DNA of 22,543 nt from CAZJHD01 sp964545855 (GCA_964545855.1 CAZJHD010000069.1:1-22543), one strand, 5' to 3'. Counted from the first letter of the stretch, positions 1 to 8,392 are shown. Notes: generated from the sequence alone by a model not told the origin. Numbers and translations: made by a program.

Positions 1-1
1 A

Positions 2-1822
2 GCCGCTCGCAGCCGGCCGAAGCCCGGCGCCGATTTCTTCACGACCTCAGACTCCTTCGAGATCGAGATCGTGGCCGAGGACGACGACGACGTGGCGACG
101 ACGCGCGTGCGCGTCCTCCCCGAAGGAAAGGGAGGTGATCCTTCGACCCTCGTCGCGGCGCTCCCCGAGCAGGACGGCGCGACGCAGTCGATCGCGTGGA
201 ATACCGCCGGGTTCGCGGCGGGGGTCTACCGCGTCGAGGCGCGGACGACCGATGGGAAGGCGACGGCCGAGGACACGAGCTCCGGTCGCATCACGCTCGT
301 GGAGCCCGACGGCAAGGGCGGCGGCGGTGGAGAGGAGGAGGGCGACGGCGGCAGCCTCACGGGCGGTCCGGCGGGAGTCGAGGATCGCGGCCACAGCGTC
401 GGCACCTACGCGGACGGCTCGTTCGTCCTCGGCGGTACGTTCAGGAACGCCACGATTCTCGGCCAAGGCCAGGCGAACGAGACTGCGCTCCAGTCCGGCG
501 TGGCGAATCAAACCGAGTGCTTCGTCGCTCGATTCCGCCGCGACAGCACGCTCGCTTGGGCCCGGGGGACGCGGTCGTCCACGAACGCGAGCATCTCGTT
601 CACGCTCGTCGCATCCGCCTTGGACGGGAGCAGTGCGGCGGCAGCCGATGTCATCGCTCCCGTCGCGGGAGCGTCGGTCGTCGTCTCCGCGGGGGAGGCC
701 GACGCGATCGACCTGCTGCTCCCGGCGACGCCCGGGTTCAACACGGGGAACATCGTCCTCTCTCGCTACGGGCCGAACGGCGAGCTGCTCTGGGCGCAGA
801 CGATCCTCCGCGCCACGTGCGCCGGCGTCGCCGTCGCTCCCGCGGTGGGCGCCGGGAACGCCGGGATCCTGATCGCGGGCACTCTGGGCACCGCGTTCCT
901 CAACCTCGACACGGTCTTCGCACCGGGAACGCCCCAGGAGACCGCCGTGAACCTCGGAATCGGTTCGAACTGGTTCGTCGCGCGCTACGAGGAGGATGGG
1001 ACGCTCTCCTTCGTGAGGCATGGCCTCGGCGCCTCGTCGCAGTTCCATCAGGGTCTCGGGGTCGCCGCCTTCCCCGACGGCTCCTTCGCGCTCACGGGAC
1101 ACCTGAAGGGCGGCTCGGTGGACTTCGGCACGGGCGCAACCGGCCCGGTCATCGTGAACGCGCTGTTCCAGGCCTTCCTCGCGCGGTTCGATGCCGCCGG
1201 CACGATCCAGTGGGTGCGGACTCCGCAGTTGCCGGCCTCGGTCTTCACGCAAGCGGACTTCGGCGACGTGGCGGCGCTCCCCGATGGGACGGCGGTCTTC
1301 CGCTTCTTCCCGGACAACCTCGGGAACGACTCGACGGTCGGCTTCGCAGGGAGTCCTGTCTCCGTCACGACGACGACCGCATCGCCCACGGCCCTCGTCG
1401 CCGTCTCCGCGGCCGGCGAGCCCCTCTGGGCGCGCGCGCTCGGAGGGCTGCCCGAGTTCACGATCCTGGGCCCGGCTCTCTCGGCGTTCCCCGACGGCTC
1501 GATCGCGGCGACGGGAATGATCCTCTTCTCCCCCACGACCTTCGGGCCCGGTGAGGCCGGCGAGACGACGTTCGCTCCCCCCGGCCCCCCGCCCGAGTAC
1601 GTCGCGCGCTTCTCCGGCACCGATGGCTCGCTCCTCTACGCCCGTGCATCGACGGGCAGCTCCGTCTTCGCCGGATCCATCGGGACCTTCCCCGATGGCC
1701 ACGCGATCGCCGTGGGCGCGTTCGGCGGCACCGTGAGCTTCGACATCGGGGAAGCGGAGCCCTTCGTTGCGTCGGCACCGCAAGGCAGCCTCGACTTCTA
1801 CGCGATCCGCCTCGCGCCCTGA
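2..1822 (+). CDS. Secreted seven-repeat beta-propeller-like protein, 5' end missing
   Basis: The frame is open from the left edge with no stop, so the gene begins outside the window; 606 residues are visible. The first ~95 residues look like an Ig-like or adhesion-type beta domain and end in a Gly/Glu-rich linker (about 97-116 of the visible part). After that I count seven degenerate units of about 60-80 residues. Each holds a FPDGSFALTG-like strand and closes with a strand like ARFDAAGTIQWVR, SRYGPNGELLWAQ or ARFSGTDGSLLYAR. Seven such units fit one seven-bladed propeller of the SBBP/PQQ-like kind. Such proteins are usually exported; the signal peptide would lie upstream and cannot be seen. 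No catalytic motif is visible, and I infer a surface or binding role. It ends 13 bp before the stop of the convergent kinase gene. The specific function is unknown. Confidence 0.8.
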   Translation, partial: AARSRPKPGADFFTTSDSFEIEIVAEDDDDVATTRVRVLPEGKGGDPSTLVAALPEQDGATQSIAWNTAGFAAGVYRVEARTTDGKATAEDTSSGRITLVEPDGKGGGGGEEEGDGGSLTGGPAGVEDRGHSVGTYADGSFVLGGTFRNATILGQGQANETALQSGVANQTECFVARFRRDSTLAWARGTRSSTNASISFTLVASALDGSSAAAADVIAPVAGASVVVSAGEADAIDLLLPATPGFNTGNIVLSRYGPNGELLWAQTILRATCAGVAVAPAVGAGNAGILIAGTLGTAFLNLDTVFAPGTPQETAVNLGIGSNWFVARYEEDGTLSFVRHGLGASSQFHQGLGVAAFPDGSFALTGHLKGGSVDFGTGATGPVIVNALFQAFLARFDAAGTIQWVRTPQLPASVFTQADFGDVAALPDGTAVFRFFPDNLGNDSTVGFAGSPVSVTTTTASPTALVAVSAAGEPLWARALGGLPEFTILGPALSAFPDGSIAATGMILFSPTTFGPGEAGETTFAPPGPPPEYVARFSGTDGSLLYARASTGSSVFAGSIGTFPDGHAIAVGAFGGTVSFDIGEAEPFVASAPQGSLDFYAIRLAP

Positions 1823-1835
1823 CGCGCGCGGCGGG

Positions 1836-4250
1836 TCATCTCTCGACCGTCCGCGCCGGCCGCACGCCGACGATCGGCGATGGATCGGCGCGGATCTGGA
1901 AGCTCCGGTGCGCTACGCGGGCCGCGGCCGCCGTCTCCTTGTAGGAGCCTCCACGGCAGGGCGCCGTCGTGCCCCCCTTCTGCTTCTGCTCGCGAAGTCC
2001 GTCCCCGGCGCGCGGCGGCGGCCCCTGTCCCGATCGTGTGAGCGCGTCGCGGCACCACTCACGCACGTTCCCGTGCATGTCGTGGAAACCCCAGGGGTTC
2101 GCCGCGAAGCTCCCGACGGGCGAGAGGAAGATGAACCCGTCATCGATCTCGTTCGACGCAGCCCAGCTGAGCTGGCCGCCGCGCGTGCGCGCGTGGAGGT
2201 CGTAGACGTTCGCGTGCCCCTGCAGCGACTTCGGATCGTTTCCCGTCGCGTACACCGACGTCCCGCCGGCGCGGCAGGCAACCTCCCATTGCGCTTCCGT
2301 GGGAAGAATCAGTCCCACCCGCGCGAGCATCCGCTCCGCGAGATCCGCCGAGAGATTGTCCGCGGGGCTGGTGGGCGTCGCCCCGCCGCCGCCGGCCGGG
2401 ACGTAGAAGGAATAGCTGCCGGCGTCCGCGAACCGCTTCCACTGCGCCTGGCTCAGCTCGTACTTGGAGAGGAAGAACGGATCGAGATCCACTTCCTCGA
2501 GGTCGAGCTCGTGGGCCTGCTTCTCTGGGTCGACGAAGGGCGCCCCCTCGGCCGCCCCTTGTCCCGGCGCTCGCGTTCCGATCGTCGCGCGGCCCCCGGG
2601 CACGAGGACGAGCACGACTCCCGTCGGCTCGATCACTTGCACCGAGCCCTTCGCGTGGTCGACCTCCGGGAGCCCTCCGGTCGCGATGTGCAGGAACTCC
2701 CAGAGTCTCGATCGCGGGTCCTGCCACAGCGGGAGGAGGCCCGGCTGCGGCGCGAGGTCGAGCCCGCCGTAGACCGGCTCCGCGGCGATCGACTCGCGCG
2801 CCCGCTCCCAGGCGGTCCGCGCCGCTTCGCTCGTGATCGTCTTCGGCACGATCTGGCTCGAGAGCTTGCGCCGCTTCTCGACGGTGCCCGCGACCACGTC
2901 GATGCGCTCGAGCTTCCGGAGAACTTCGCGCAAGACGTCTCGCTGCCACTCGTCGGGTGCGACGGCGGCGGGGTCCGCTCCCTCCGCGGCCGCACGGTCC
3001 CATTTCGCGAGCGTCTCCTCGTGGATGGCGCGCCGTCCTTTCAACGTGGACGCTCGCGCGAGCCAGTCTTCCGCGCGAGTCACGAGATCCTCGCCGACGG
3101 GCCAGAGGTCCTTCTCCTCCGCGAGCAGCTCGTCGAGACGCTTCGAATCCGAGAGCCGACCGATCTCCTCGAGAGACTGCGCCAGCGCCGCCGCCTTCGC
3201 CTCCGTGCGCAACTGCTCCTCCTGGAGGGCGAGGCGCGCATCCCGCTCGCGCCAGAGGATCACGCTCGGCGCGACGACGAGCGCCAGGACGCCGAATCCG
3301 GCGGCGGCGCCGAGAGCGGGGTTGCGGCGCACCCAGCGCTCGAGCCGCCCGAGTGACGAGACGGGCCGCGCCTGCACGGGCCGGCCCTCCAGCAGCGCGC
3401 TCAGGTCGGCGGCGAAGGCGTCGGCCGACGCGTACCGATGGCGCCGATCCTTCTCGAGAGCCTTCTGGACGACCGCCTCGAGATCGCGCGAGACCTCGGG
3501 ACGCACGCTCCGCGGCGCCGACGGCTCGCGCGTCACGATCTCGTGGAGGATCCGGTCCGTGGTCTCGCCGGAGAAGGGCGCGCGCCCCGTGACGCACTCG
3601 TAGAGCGTCGCACCGAGGCCGTAGACGTCGGTCTGGGCGTCCACCTCGCCAAAGGTCGCGCTCACCTGCTCCGGCGCGGCGTAGGCCGGCGACCCCTGGA
3701 AGCTCCCCGCGCGCGTCAGCGTGCCGTCGCCCTCGAGCTTCGCGAGGCCGAAGTCGAGGAGCTTCGCCGAACCACCCTCCTCGATGCGGAGGTTCGAAGG
3801 CTTCACGTCGCGGTGCACGACGCCCGCCGCGTGGGCGACGGCGAGCGCGCGCGCCACGTCGGCGGTCCACCGGAGGGCCTCGCGCGGGTCGAGGGCCGCG
3901 CCCTCGGAAGCACGTCGCTCGCGGAGGACCTCGTCGAGGCCGCGTCCCGGGACCCACTCCATGGCGAGGTAGCACTCGCCGTCGGCTTCGCCCGCCTCGT
4001 AGAGCGTGACGATCGACGGATGCCTCAGGCGCGCGATGGCGTGCGCCTCGCGCTGGAATCGCTCGATCGACCCGCGCGACCCGACGCGCTCGGGACGGAG
4101 CAGCTTCAGCGCCACGAGGCGCCGCAGGCGCTCGTCGCGGGCGAGGTGCACGACGCCCATCCCGCCCTCGCCGAGGACGCGCAGGAGGCGGTACGCGCCG
4201 ATGGTCTCGCGCGGTGTCGCTCGTCCCGGCTGCTCGCGGACCACGCCCAC
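1836..4250 (-). CDS. Membrane Ser/Thr protein kinase with C-terminal FGE-sulfatase-like domain
   Basis: This is a PknB-type kinase. Numbered from the GTG at 4250 (804 aa), the kinase domain spans about 20-290, with glycine loop GEGGMGVV (27-34), VALK lysine K49, HRDVKPSN with catalytic D148, DFG at 167-169 and an APE-type motif AAPEQ (191-195). A single membrane segment follows at about 313-333. A helical linker (about 335-530) leads to a formylglycine-generating-enzyme-like (SUMF1) domain at about 545-800, marked by LPTEAQWEVACRAGG and MHGNVREWCRD. The paired cysteines of true FGE (RGGSWLC...YC) are absent: here the motif reads CRGGSYKETAAAA. The domain is therefore probably a binding or sensor module outside the membrane. 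The gene diverges from an ECF sigma gene, a common planctomycete pairing. GTG 4250 is the only canonical start in the intact frame, but coding-like sequence continues upstream of it (separate entry). Confidence 0.9.
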   Translation of the reverse strand: MGVVREQPGRATPRETIGAYRLLRVLGEGGMGVVHLARDERLRRLVALKLLRPERVGSRGSIERFQREAHAIARLRHPSIVTLYEAGEADGECYLAMEWVPGRGLDEVLRERRASEGAALDPREALRWTADVARALAVAHAAGVVHRDVKPSNLRIEEGGSAKLLDFGLAKLEGDGTLTRAGSFQGSPAYAAPEQVSATFGEVDAQTDVYGLGATLYECVTGRAPFSGETTDRILHEIVTREPSAPRSVRPEVSRDLEAVVQKALEKDRRHRYASADAFAADLSALLEGRPVQARPVSSLGRLERWVRRNPALGAAAGFGVLALVVAPSVILWRERDARLALQEEQLRTEAKAAALAQSLEEIGRLSDSKRLDELLAEEKDLWPVGEDLVTRAEDWLARASTLKGRRAIHEETLAKWDRAAAEGADPAAVAPDEWQRDVLREVLRKLERIDVVAGTVEKRRKLSSQIVPKTITSEAARTAWERARESIAAEPVYGGLDLAPQPGLLPLWQDPRSRLWEFLHIATGGLPEVDHAKGSVQVIEPTGVVLVLVPGGRATIGTRAPGQGAAEGAPFVDPEKQAHELDLEEVDLDPFFLSKYELSQAQWKRFADAGSYSFYVPAGGGGATPTSPADNLSADLAERMLARVGLILPTEAQWEVACRAGGTSVYATGNDPKSLQGHANVYDLHARTRGGQLSWAASNEIDDGFIFLSPVGSFAANPWGFHDMHGNVREWCRDALTRSGQGPPPRAGDGLREQKQKGGTTAPCRGGSYKETAAAARVAHRSFQIRADPSPIVGVRPARTVER

Positions 4251-4419
4251 GAGCCGCAGGAGCTTCGCGCGCTGCTCCGCAACGAGTTCCGCGCGGCTCG
4301 AGACGAAGGCCTCCGCGTCGACGGGCTCCCCCGCCAGGACGTGGTCCAGGTATTCGGCGAGCGCGAGGTCGACGGCGTCTTCCAGGGCGAACCGCGTGCT
4401 GTTGCGGCTCCGATATCAT
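4251..4419 (-). other. Probable frameshifted 5' end of the kinase gene
   Basis: Upstream of GTG 4250 the kinase frame stays open to a TGA at 4416-4418, but it has no ATG, GTG or TTG. The last 45 codons before 4250 (from a CTG at 4383-4385) encode an amphipathic helical stretch beginning LEDAVDLALAEYLDHVLAGE. This closely resembles the N-terminal helices typical of planctomycete kinases and is comparable to residues 6-50 of the second kinase in this window. An ATG at 4417-4419 has a GGAGG 9 nt upstream, but it is in another frame. Moving from the ATG to the kinase frame needs a +1 step, equivalent to one surplus base or two missing bases. I read this as a sequencing or assembly indel, a real frameshift, or a rare CTG start; the sequence alone cannot separate these. 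Confidence 0.55.
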
Positions 4420-4428
4420 CGTCGAAAG

Positions 4429-4433
4429 CCTCC
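4429..4433 (-). promoter_or_regulatory. Shine-Dalgarno GGAGG for ATG at 4419
   Basis: On the minus strand GGAGG is followed by 9 nt and then ATG (4419-4417). This is the best translation signal near the kinase 5' end. It supports a start at 4419 rather than at GTG 4250 and so helps define the suspected frameshift. It lies in the 18 bp between this ATG and the divergent sigma-factor ATG. Confidence 0.5.
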
Positions 4434-4437
4434 GCCC

Positions 4438-5028
4438 ATGGATCCCGACAGCTCCGACCTCTTCGATCGATGGCAGCGTCTCGACGATCGAGAGGCTCTG
4501 GAGGAGCTGCTGCGGCGCGATCTGCAGGTCCTGCAGGGACGGCTCCGGGCGCGCGCGCGCCGCGTCCTGCGCGGGTCGGTCAGCGCCGAGGACCTCGTGC
4601 ACGAAGCCGTCGTTCGCCTGCTGCGGATGCCGCAGCGCCCGCAGCTCGCGTCGCGCGAGGCGCTCCAGGCGTACCTATGGCGCGCCTCGTGGCGGCTCCT
4701 CCTGAACCGTCTGCGGAGCCGCGGCCGCGCCCCCGTGCACGTTTCGGGCGGGGCCGCATCGGTCTCGAAGCTCTCCGCCTCCGCGGGCTCCACGCTCTCG
4801 GACCGGCGCGACCAGATGAGCGCGCTCCAGGTGGGATTGAACCTCCTGGAGAGCGAGGACCGCGAGGCGCTTCGGCTCGTCTACTTCGAGGAGAAGGAGG
4901 TCGACGCCGTCGCCGAGAGTCTCGGCGTCTCGCGCGGCACGATGCTGAAGCGCCTCTCTCGGGCGCGGCTTCGCCTCGCGAAGACACTCCGGCGCTGGAC
5001 GGAGCTCGTGGACCGCGTGTCTGCGTAG
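4438..5028 (+). CDS. ECF-type RNA polymerase sigma factor, divergent from the kinase
   Basis: This 196-residue protein has the two-domain layout of ECF sigma factors. Region 2 runs about 25-97, with SAEDLVHEAVVRLLRM for core binding and AYLWRASWRLLLNRLRSRGR for -10 recognition. A Ser/Ala-rich linker (about 100-125) is followed by region 4 at about 130-186, with ALRLVYFEEKEVDAVAESLG then VSRGTMLKRLSRARLRLAK as the helix-turn-helix for the -35 element. The start is ATG 4438, chosen because region 2 begins soon after it; no clear Shine-Dalgarno precedes it. No anti-sigma gene is adjacent. The neighbour is a divergent membrane Ser/Thr kinase, the arrangement described for planctomycete STK-linked ECF groups, where phosphorylation is thought to control the sigma factor. 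That regulatory link is inferred. The gene ends 7 bp from the convergent SBBP gene stop. Confidence 0.88.
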   Translation: MDPDSSDLFDRWQRLDDREALEELLRRDLQVLQGRLRARARRVLRGSVSAEDLVHEAVVRLLRMPQRPQLASREALQAYLWRASWRLLLNRLRSRGRAPVHVSGGAASVSKLSASAGSTLSDRRDQMSALQVGLNLLESEDREALRLVYFEEKEVDAVAESLGVSRGTMLKRLSRARLRLAKTLRRWTELVDRVSA

Positions 5029-5035
5029 CTGCGGC

Positions 5036-5278
5036 TCAATTCGGGACTTGAAGGGTCGCGCCCTCGAGCGGCACGCCCGTGGCCTGGAGCGGCTTCGCCG
5101 TCGTCTCGGCAGTGCCTCGCACTTCCGACACGGAGACGACGAACGACCCGCTCGAGGCGCCCGGCGCGGCGCTCGAGACCTTGCAGCGCCTTCGGCTGCA
5201 GCCCGGTGCGAACGCGACGAGGGCGAAGAGAAGAAGGAGACCGGCCCTCGCGATGCCGCGCCGCGCGCCCTTGCGAAC
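5036..5278 (-). pseudogene. Lipoprotein-like segment fused in frame to the SBBP protein
   Basis: The last 80 codons of the SBBP gene look like the N-terminus of a separate lipoprotein. They give a basic n-region VRKGARRGIARAG, a hydrophobic core LLLLFALVAF, and APGC as a lipobox-like site with the Cys at residue 1065 (codon 5198-5200). A Ser/Gly-rich stretch and SGSFVVSVSEV follow, then a stop 53 residues after the Cys. On the minus strand GGAGGAGG (5282-5289) sits where a ribosome binding site would be, with the first GGAGG 6 nt ahead of codon GTT 5276-5278, exactly where a start codon would suit the signal peptide. No ATG, GTG or TTG occurs in frame here. It could be a lost start codon in a truncated gene, a real fusion, or chance composition. 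Confidence 0.35.
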
Positions 5279-8200
5279 GCTCCTCCTCCGGCGCAGGGCG
5301 CCCGCCAGCAGGATCACCGCCCCTCCGGCGACGACGTCCGCGGCGGGGGCGTCGCCGTCCGGAACGCTCGTCGCCGGCGCCGCCGTGCCCGCGACGTCGC
5401 ATGCGACGACGAGCAACTCGCTCTCGCCGGGCGCCAGCAGCAGCGCGGAGGCGAGGGTGATGGTCAGCGTGCCGTCGTCCGCGGAGAACGCCCCGGAACC
5501 GAGAAGCGCGTCGCCGAGCCCAACGGCACCGTCCTCGTTCACGTCGCGGTAGAGACGGATCGCCGCGAGTCCCGTGGCTTCGTTTCCGGGGCCGCTCGCC
5601 GCGAGCACGATCGACTCGACGCGCGCTCGCTCGCCGAGCACCTGCGGCCCGCCGTCGCCGCTGCCCGCACCGCCGGGCACCGGCGGAACGGAGACGCGGA
5701 GCTGCGCCAACGGCACGTCGAGGGAGCCCTTCCCCGCCGAGAGGCTGCCGGTCGGCGACGCCGCGCCGAGCGCCACCTCGAGGGCCGCGGGGACCAGAAC
5801 GTCGAGCGCGAGCGAGGCCGAGTCGTCGGACGCATCCGGATCCGAGATCGCCGAGGCGACGGCCACGGAGGCGACGAGGCCCGCCGTCGCGTCGGGCACG
5901 ACGACGACCGAGAAGGTGAACGAGCCTCCGGGAGCGATCGACGGCAGGTCCGAGGCGAAGCCCGCCGAAGTGAGAACGGCGGTTCCGGCCGGAGCGACCT
6001 CGATCGAGACGAGGGCCGCCGCCGCCGGGAGCGACGCCTGGAGCTGGACGCCCGCCGCGTCCTGCGGTCCTGCGTTGGCGACCACGATCGTGTACGTGAG
6101 GGGCTCGCCGGCCGGCGCGGGATCGGCGCTCGCCACGATCGTCACGCCGAGGTTCGCGTTCGCGCACTCGGAGGGCTTGCCGCCGTCGGCCGTCGCTCCG
6201 CCCAGGGCGATCTTCGCGACGTAGCCGTCGAAGCTCCCGTCGCTCCCCGTCGGATTCAGCGCGCAGGCCGTCACCGGCATGCCGGAGCTGGAGGCCGAGA
6301 AACCGAAGTAGAGGTCGCCCTCGGGATCGACGTCGAGCGCTCCCGCGTTCGTGATCGAGGGCTCGAGGCTCTCTCCGCCGAAGAAGGTCGAGAAGACGAG
6401 CGAAGCACCCGCGGAGTCGAAGACCGAGACGAAGGCGTCCATCTCCCCGCCGAGCGTCGCATCGATCGGAGCGACGAGCGGCATCGCGCCGCGCGTGCCG
6501 CCGAGGACCGCGGCCTGCCCGGAGCCGTCGACGGCCACGTCGAGGACGAACTGCGCCTGCGGGCCGCCCAGGAACGTGCCGTAGACGAGGGACGCCGCGC
6601 CCGCGGCGGCGGGGTCGATCTTCACGACGAAGGCGTCGGTCGATCCGTCGGTCGCCCCCCCGTGCGCCGTCTGGAAGGCCCCCGCCGTCGTCGGGAAGTC
6701 GTTCGACGCGGTCGTGCCCGCGACATAGGCGGCTCCGCTCGCGTCGACCGCGATGCGCGCCCGCGTGTTCGAGGAGCCGACCGTCTCGAAGGCGCCCTCC
6801 TGGTTGCTCCCGCCGAGGTAGCTGGCGTAGGTGAGCGACGCGTTGCCGGAAGCATCGGAATCGAAGCGCGCGACGAAGTGATCGAGGGATCCGGGGGCGG
6901 AGAGCTGGAAGCCGTTCTTCGTCGGGAGGTCTCCGGCCGACGTGTTCCCGGCCACGAGACCGCCGCCCGTTCCGTCGACGGCGACGTCGGTCGCGGCCGT
7001 GATCGCGGTGCTCCCACCGTAGAGCGTCGAATAGAGGAGCGAGCCGCCGTCGGCGGCGACCCTCGCGAAGAACGCCTTCGAGCCGAGGGAGCCCGAGGCG
7101 AAGGTGCTCGTGTCGAATCCCGAGGACGTCGTCGGGAAGGTCGGGATGCCTCCCGCCGAGACGACGCCCGCGACGTAGGCCGTGCCGTCGGCGTGGACGG
7201 CGATCCCGTCGCCCACGGCCGACCCGAGGAACGTGGAGTAGACGAGGTCGTCTCCCGCGGGCGCGAGCTTCGCGACGAACGCGGCGTTGAGCGTGTTCGT
7301 CCGCTGGAACGCGCCGGCGGTCGTCGGGAAGTCCGACGAGTTCGTGAGGCCCGTCACGTAGGCGTTCCCCGCCGCATCGACGTCGATCGAACGCGCCTGG
7401 TCGAACTGCGACGACCCTGCTGCGGGGACGGTGCCTCCGAGAAAGGTTGAATAGACGAGCTGGTCGCCGTTCGGCGACAGCTTCGCGACGAAGGCGTGGT
7501 CCCCGTCGGCGATCGTCGATTGGAACGCTCCCGGCGTCGTCGGGAAGGTGGCGCCGAAGAAATGGTTCACGGCCCCGCAGACGTAGACGGCTCCCGCGGC
7601 GTCGACGGCGACGTCGTGGAGGATCTCGTCCGCAGTGCCCCCGAAGAAGGTCGCCCACTCGAGGACCGGGTCGATCACGAGCGGGTGCGCGCGGTCGTAG
7701 GCTCCCACCTCGAAGGCGACGCGGTCCTGGCCGCGCAGGGCGTAGCGGCTCTCGACGGCGATGCGCGCGCCTCCGATCTCCTGGTAGGAGACGGGCGGCG
7801 CCTGGCGGAGCGTGCCCGCGCCGAGCTCGACGACGAGGGCGCCATCGTCCTCGATCCGGAGCGACTGCGCCCCCTCCATGCAGAGATCGAGGAGCTCGGG
7901 GTCCGTGCCCGGCGCGACGACCAGGTCGTACTCGAGCGCCGAGCCGTTGCCGTATGCGAGGAGATCGACGCCCGGTGCGACTCCCCGCAGGGCGACGGCG
8001 CCGAAGAGGGGCACGTCGCGCCTCCACAGGGCCGGATCGCTCCCGACGAGCGAGTGCACGCGGCCCGGCAGCGGGCGGAGCGGCTCGACGCGCGTCGCCG
8101 CGCGCCCATCGCCGACCGCGATGCGGAGCGCTCCGGCGGCCGCGCCTCTCCCGAGGCGCAGGTCCAGGCCGTCGTGTGTCGCCCACAGCGCGTAGCCGAG

Positions 8201-8392
8201 TCCGCGCGCGCGGAACGCGCCCCGCGGATCCGCGGCATCGCCCAGGGGCTCGAAGGAGATGGGAAGGCGCGCGAGAGCGGTACTCGCGGCTCGCCGGAGC
8301 GCCGGAGGAGGCGTGGGCTCTGGCTCCCGGCGGTCCGGGAGGGCGGCGGCGGGGGCCAGGAGGAGCGCGGCGAGCGTCGCATGTCGAAGCAT
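5036..8392 (-). CDS. Large SBBP-repeat / DUF11 surface protein with C-terminal membrane anchor
   Basis: The protein has 1118 residues from ATG 8392, chosen because a signal peptide follows at once (MLRHATLAALLLAPAAALP). Residues about 45-240 match the N-terminal domain usually found ahead of SBBP repeats (DUF7948 type): GVDLLAYGNGSALEYDLVVA, PVSYQEIGGA and AYDRAHPLVIDPVLEW. From about 241 to 745 there are SBBP propeller repeats, marked by seven strands such as YSTFLGG, YASYLGG and FSTFFGG and by FPTTAGAFQ and DAFVVKIDP motifs. A DUF11-like beta domain (about 746-867; GEPLTYTIVVANAGPQDAAG) and an unassigned beta domain with DVNEDGAVGLGD (about 868-1015) follow. The end is hydrophobic (1018-1033), then RRRR, then a second lipoprotein-like hydrophobic segment (separate entry). 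The role is probably cell-surface binding or structure. The frame is shared by a longer open stretch to 8869, which overlaps the neighbouring gene and lacks coding character. Confidence 0.88.
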   Translation of the reverse strand: MLRHATLAALLLAPAAALPDRREPEPTPPPALRRAASTALARLPISFEPLGDAADPRGAFRARGLGYALWATHDGLDLRLGRGAAAGALRIAVGDGRAATRVEPLRPLPGRVHSLVGSDPALWRRDVPLFGAVALRGVAPGVDLLAYGNGSALEYDLVVAPGTDPELLDLCMEGAQSLRIEDDGALVVELGAGTLRQAPPVSYQEIGGARIAVESRYALRGQDRVAFEVGAYDRAHPLVIDPVLEWATFFGGTADEILHDVAVDAAGAVYVCGAVNHFFGATFPTTPGAFQSTIADGDHAFVAKLSPNGDQLVYSTFLGGTVPAAGSSQFDQARSIDVDAAGNAYVTGLTNSSDFPTTAGAFQRTNTLNAAFVAKLAPAGDDLVYSTFLGSAVGDGIAVHADGTAYVAGVVSAGGIPTFPTTSSGFDTSTFASGSLGSKAFFARVAADGGSLLYSTLYGGSTAITAATDVAVDGTGGGLVAGNTSAGDLPTKNGFQLSAPGSLDHFVARFDSDASGNASLTYASYLGGSNQEGAFETVGSSNTRARIAVDASGAAYVAGTTASNDFPTTAGAFQTAHGGATDGSTDAFVVKIDPAAAGAASLVYGTFLGGPQAQFVLDVAVDGSGQAAVLGGTRGAMPLVAPIDATLGGEMDAFVSVFDSAGASLVFSTFFGGESLEPSITNAGALDVDPEGDLYFGFSASSSGMPVTACALNPTGSDGSFDGYVAKIALGGATADGGKPSECANANLGVTIVASADPAPAGEPLTYTIVVANAGPQDAAGVQLQASLPAAAALVSIEVAPAGTAVLTSAGFASDLPSIAPGGSFTFSVVVVPDATAGLVASVAVASAISDPDASDDSASLALDVLVPAALEVALGAASPTGSLSAGKGSLDVPLAQLRVSVPPVPGGAGSGDGGPQVLGERARVESIVLAASGPGNEATGLAAIRLYRDVNEDGAVGLGDALLGSGAFSADDGTLTITLASALLLAPGESELLVVACDVAGTAAPATSVPDGDAPAADVVAGGAVILLAGALRRRRSVRKGARRGIARAGLLLLFALVAFAPGCSRRRCKVSSAAPGASSGSFVVSVSEVRGTAETTAKPLQATGVPLEGATLQVPN

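Noticed and set aside
1836..2620. A genuine sulfatase-activating enzyme (FGE)
   Set aside because: The catalytic cysteine pair is missing and the domain is fused to a kinase.
5480..5560. A dockerin domain in the SBBP protein (DVNEDGAVGLGD)
   Set aside because: Only one loosely matching loop is seen; two calcium loops in tandem are needed.
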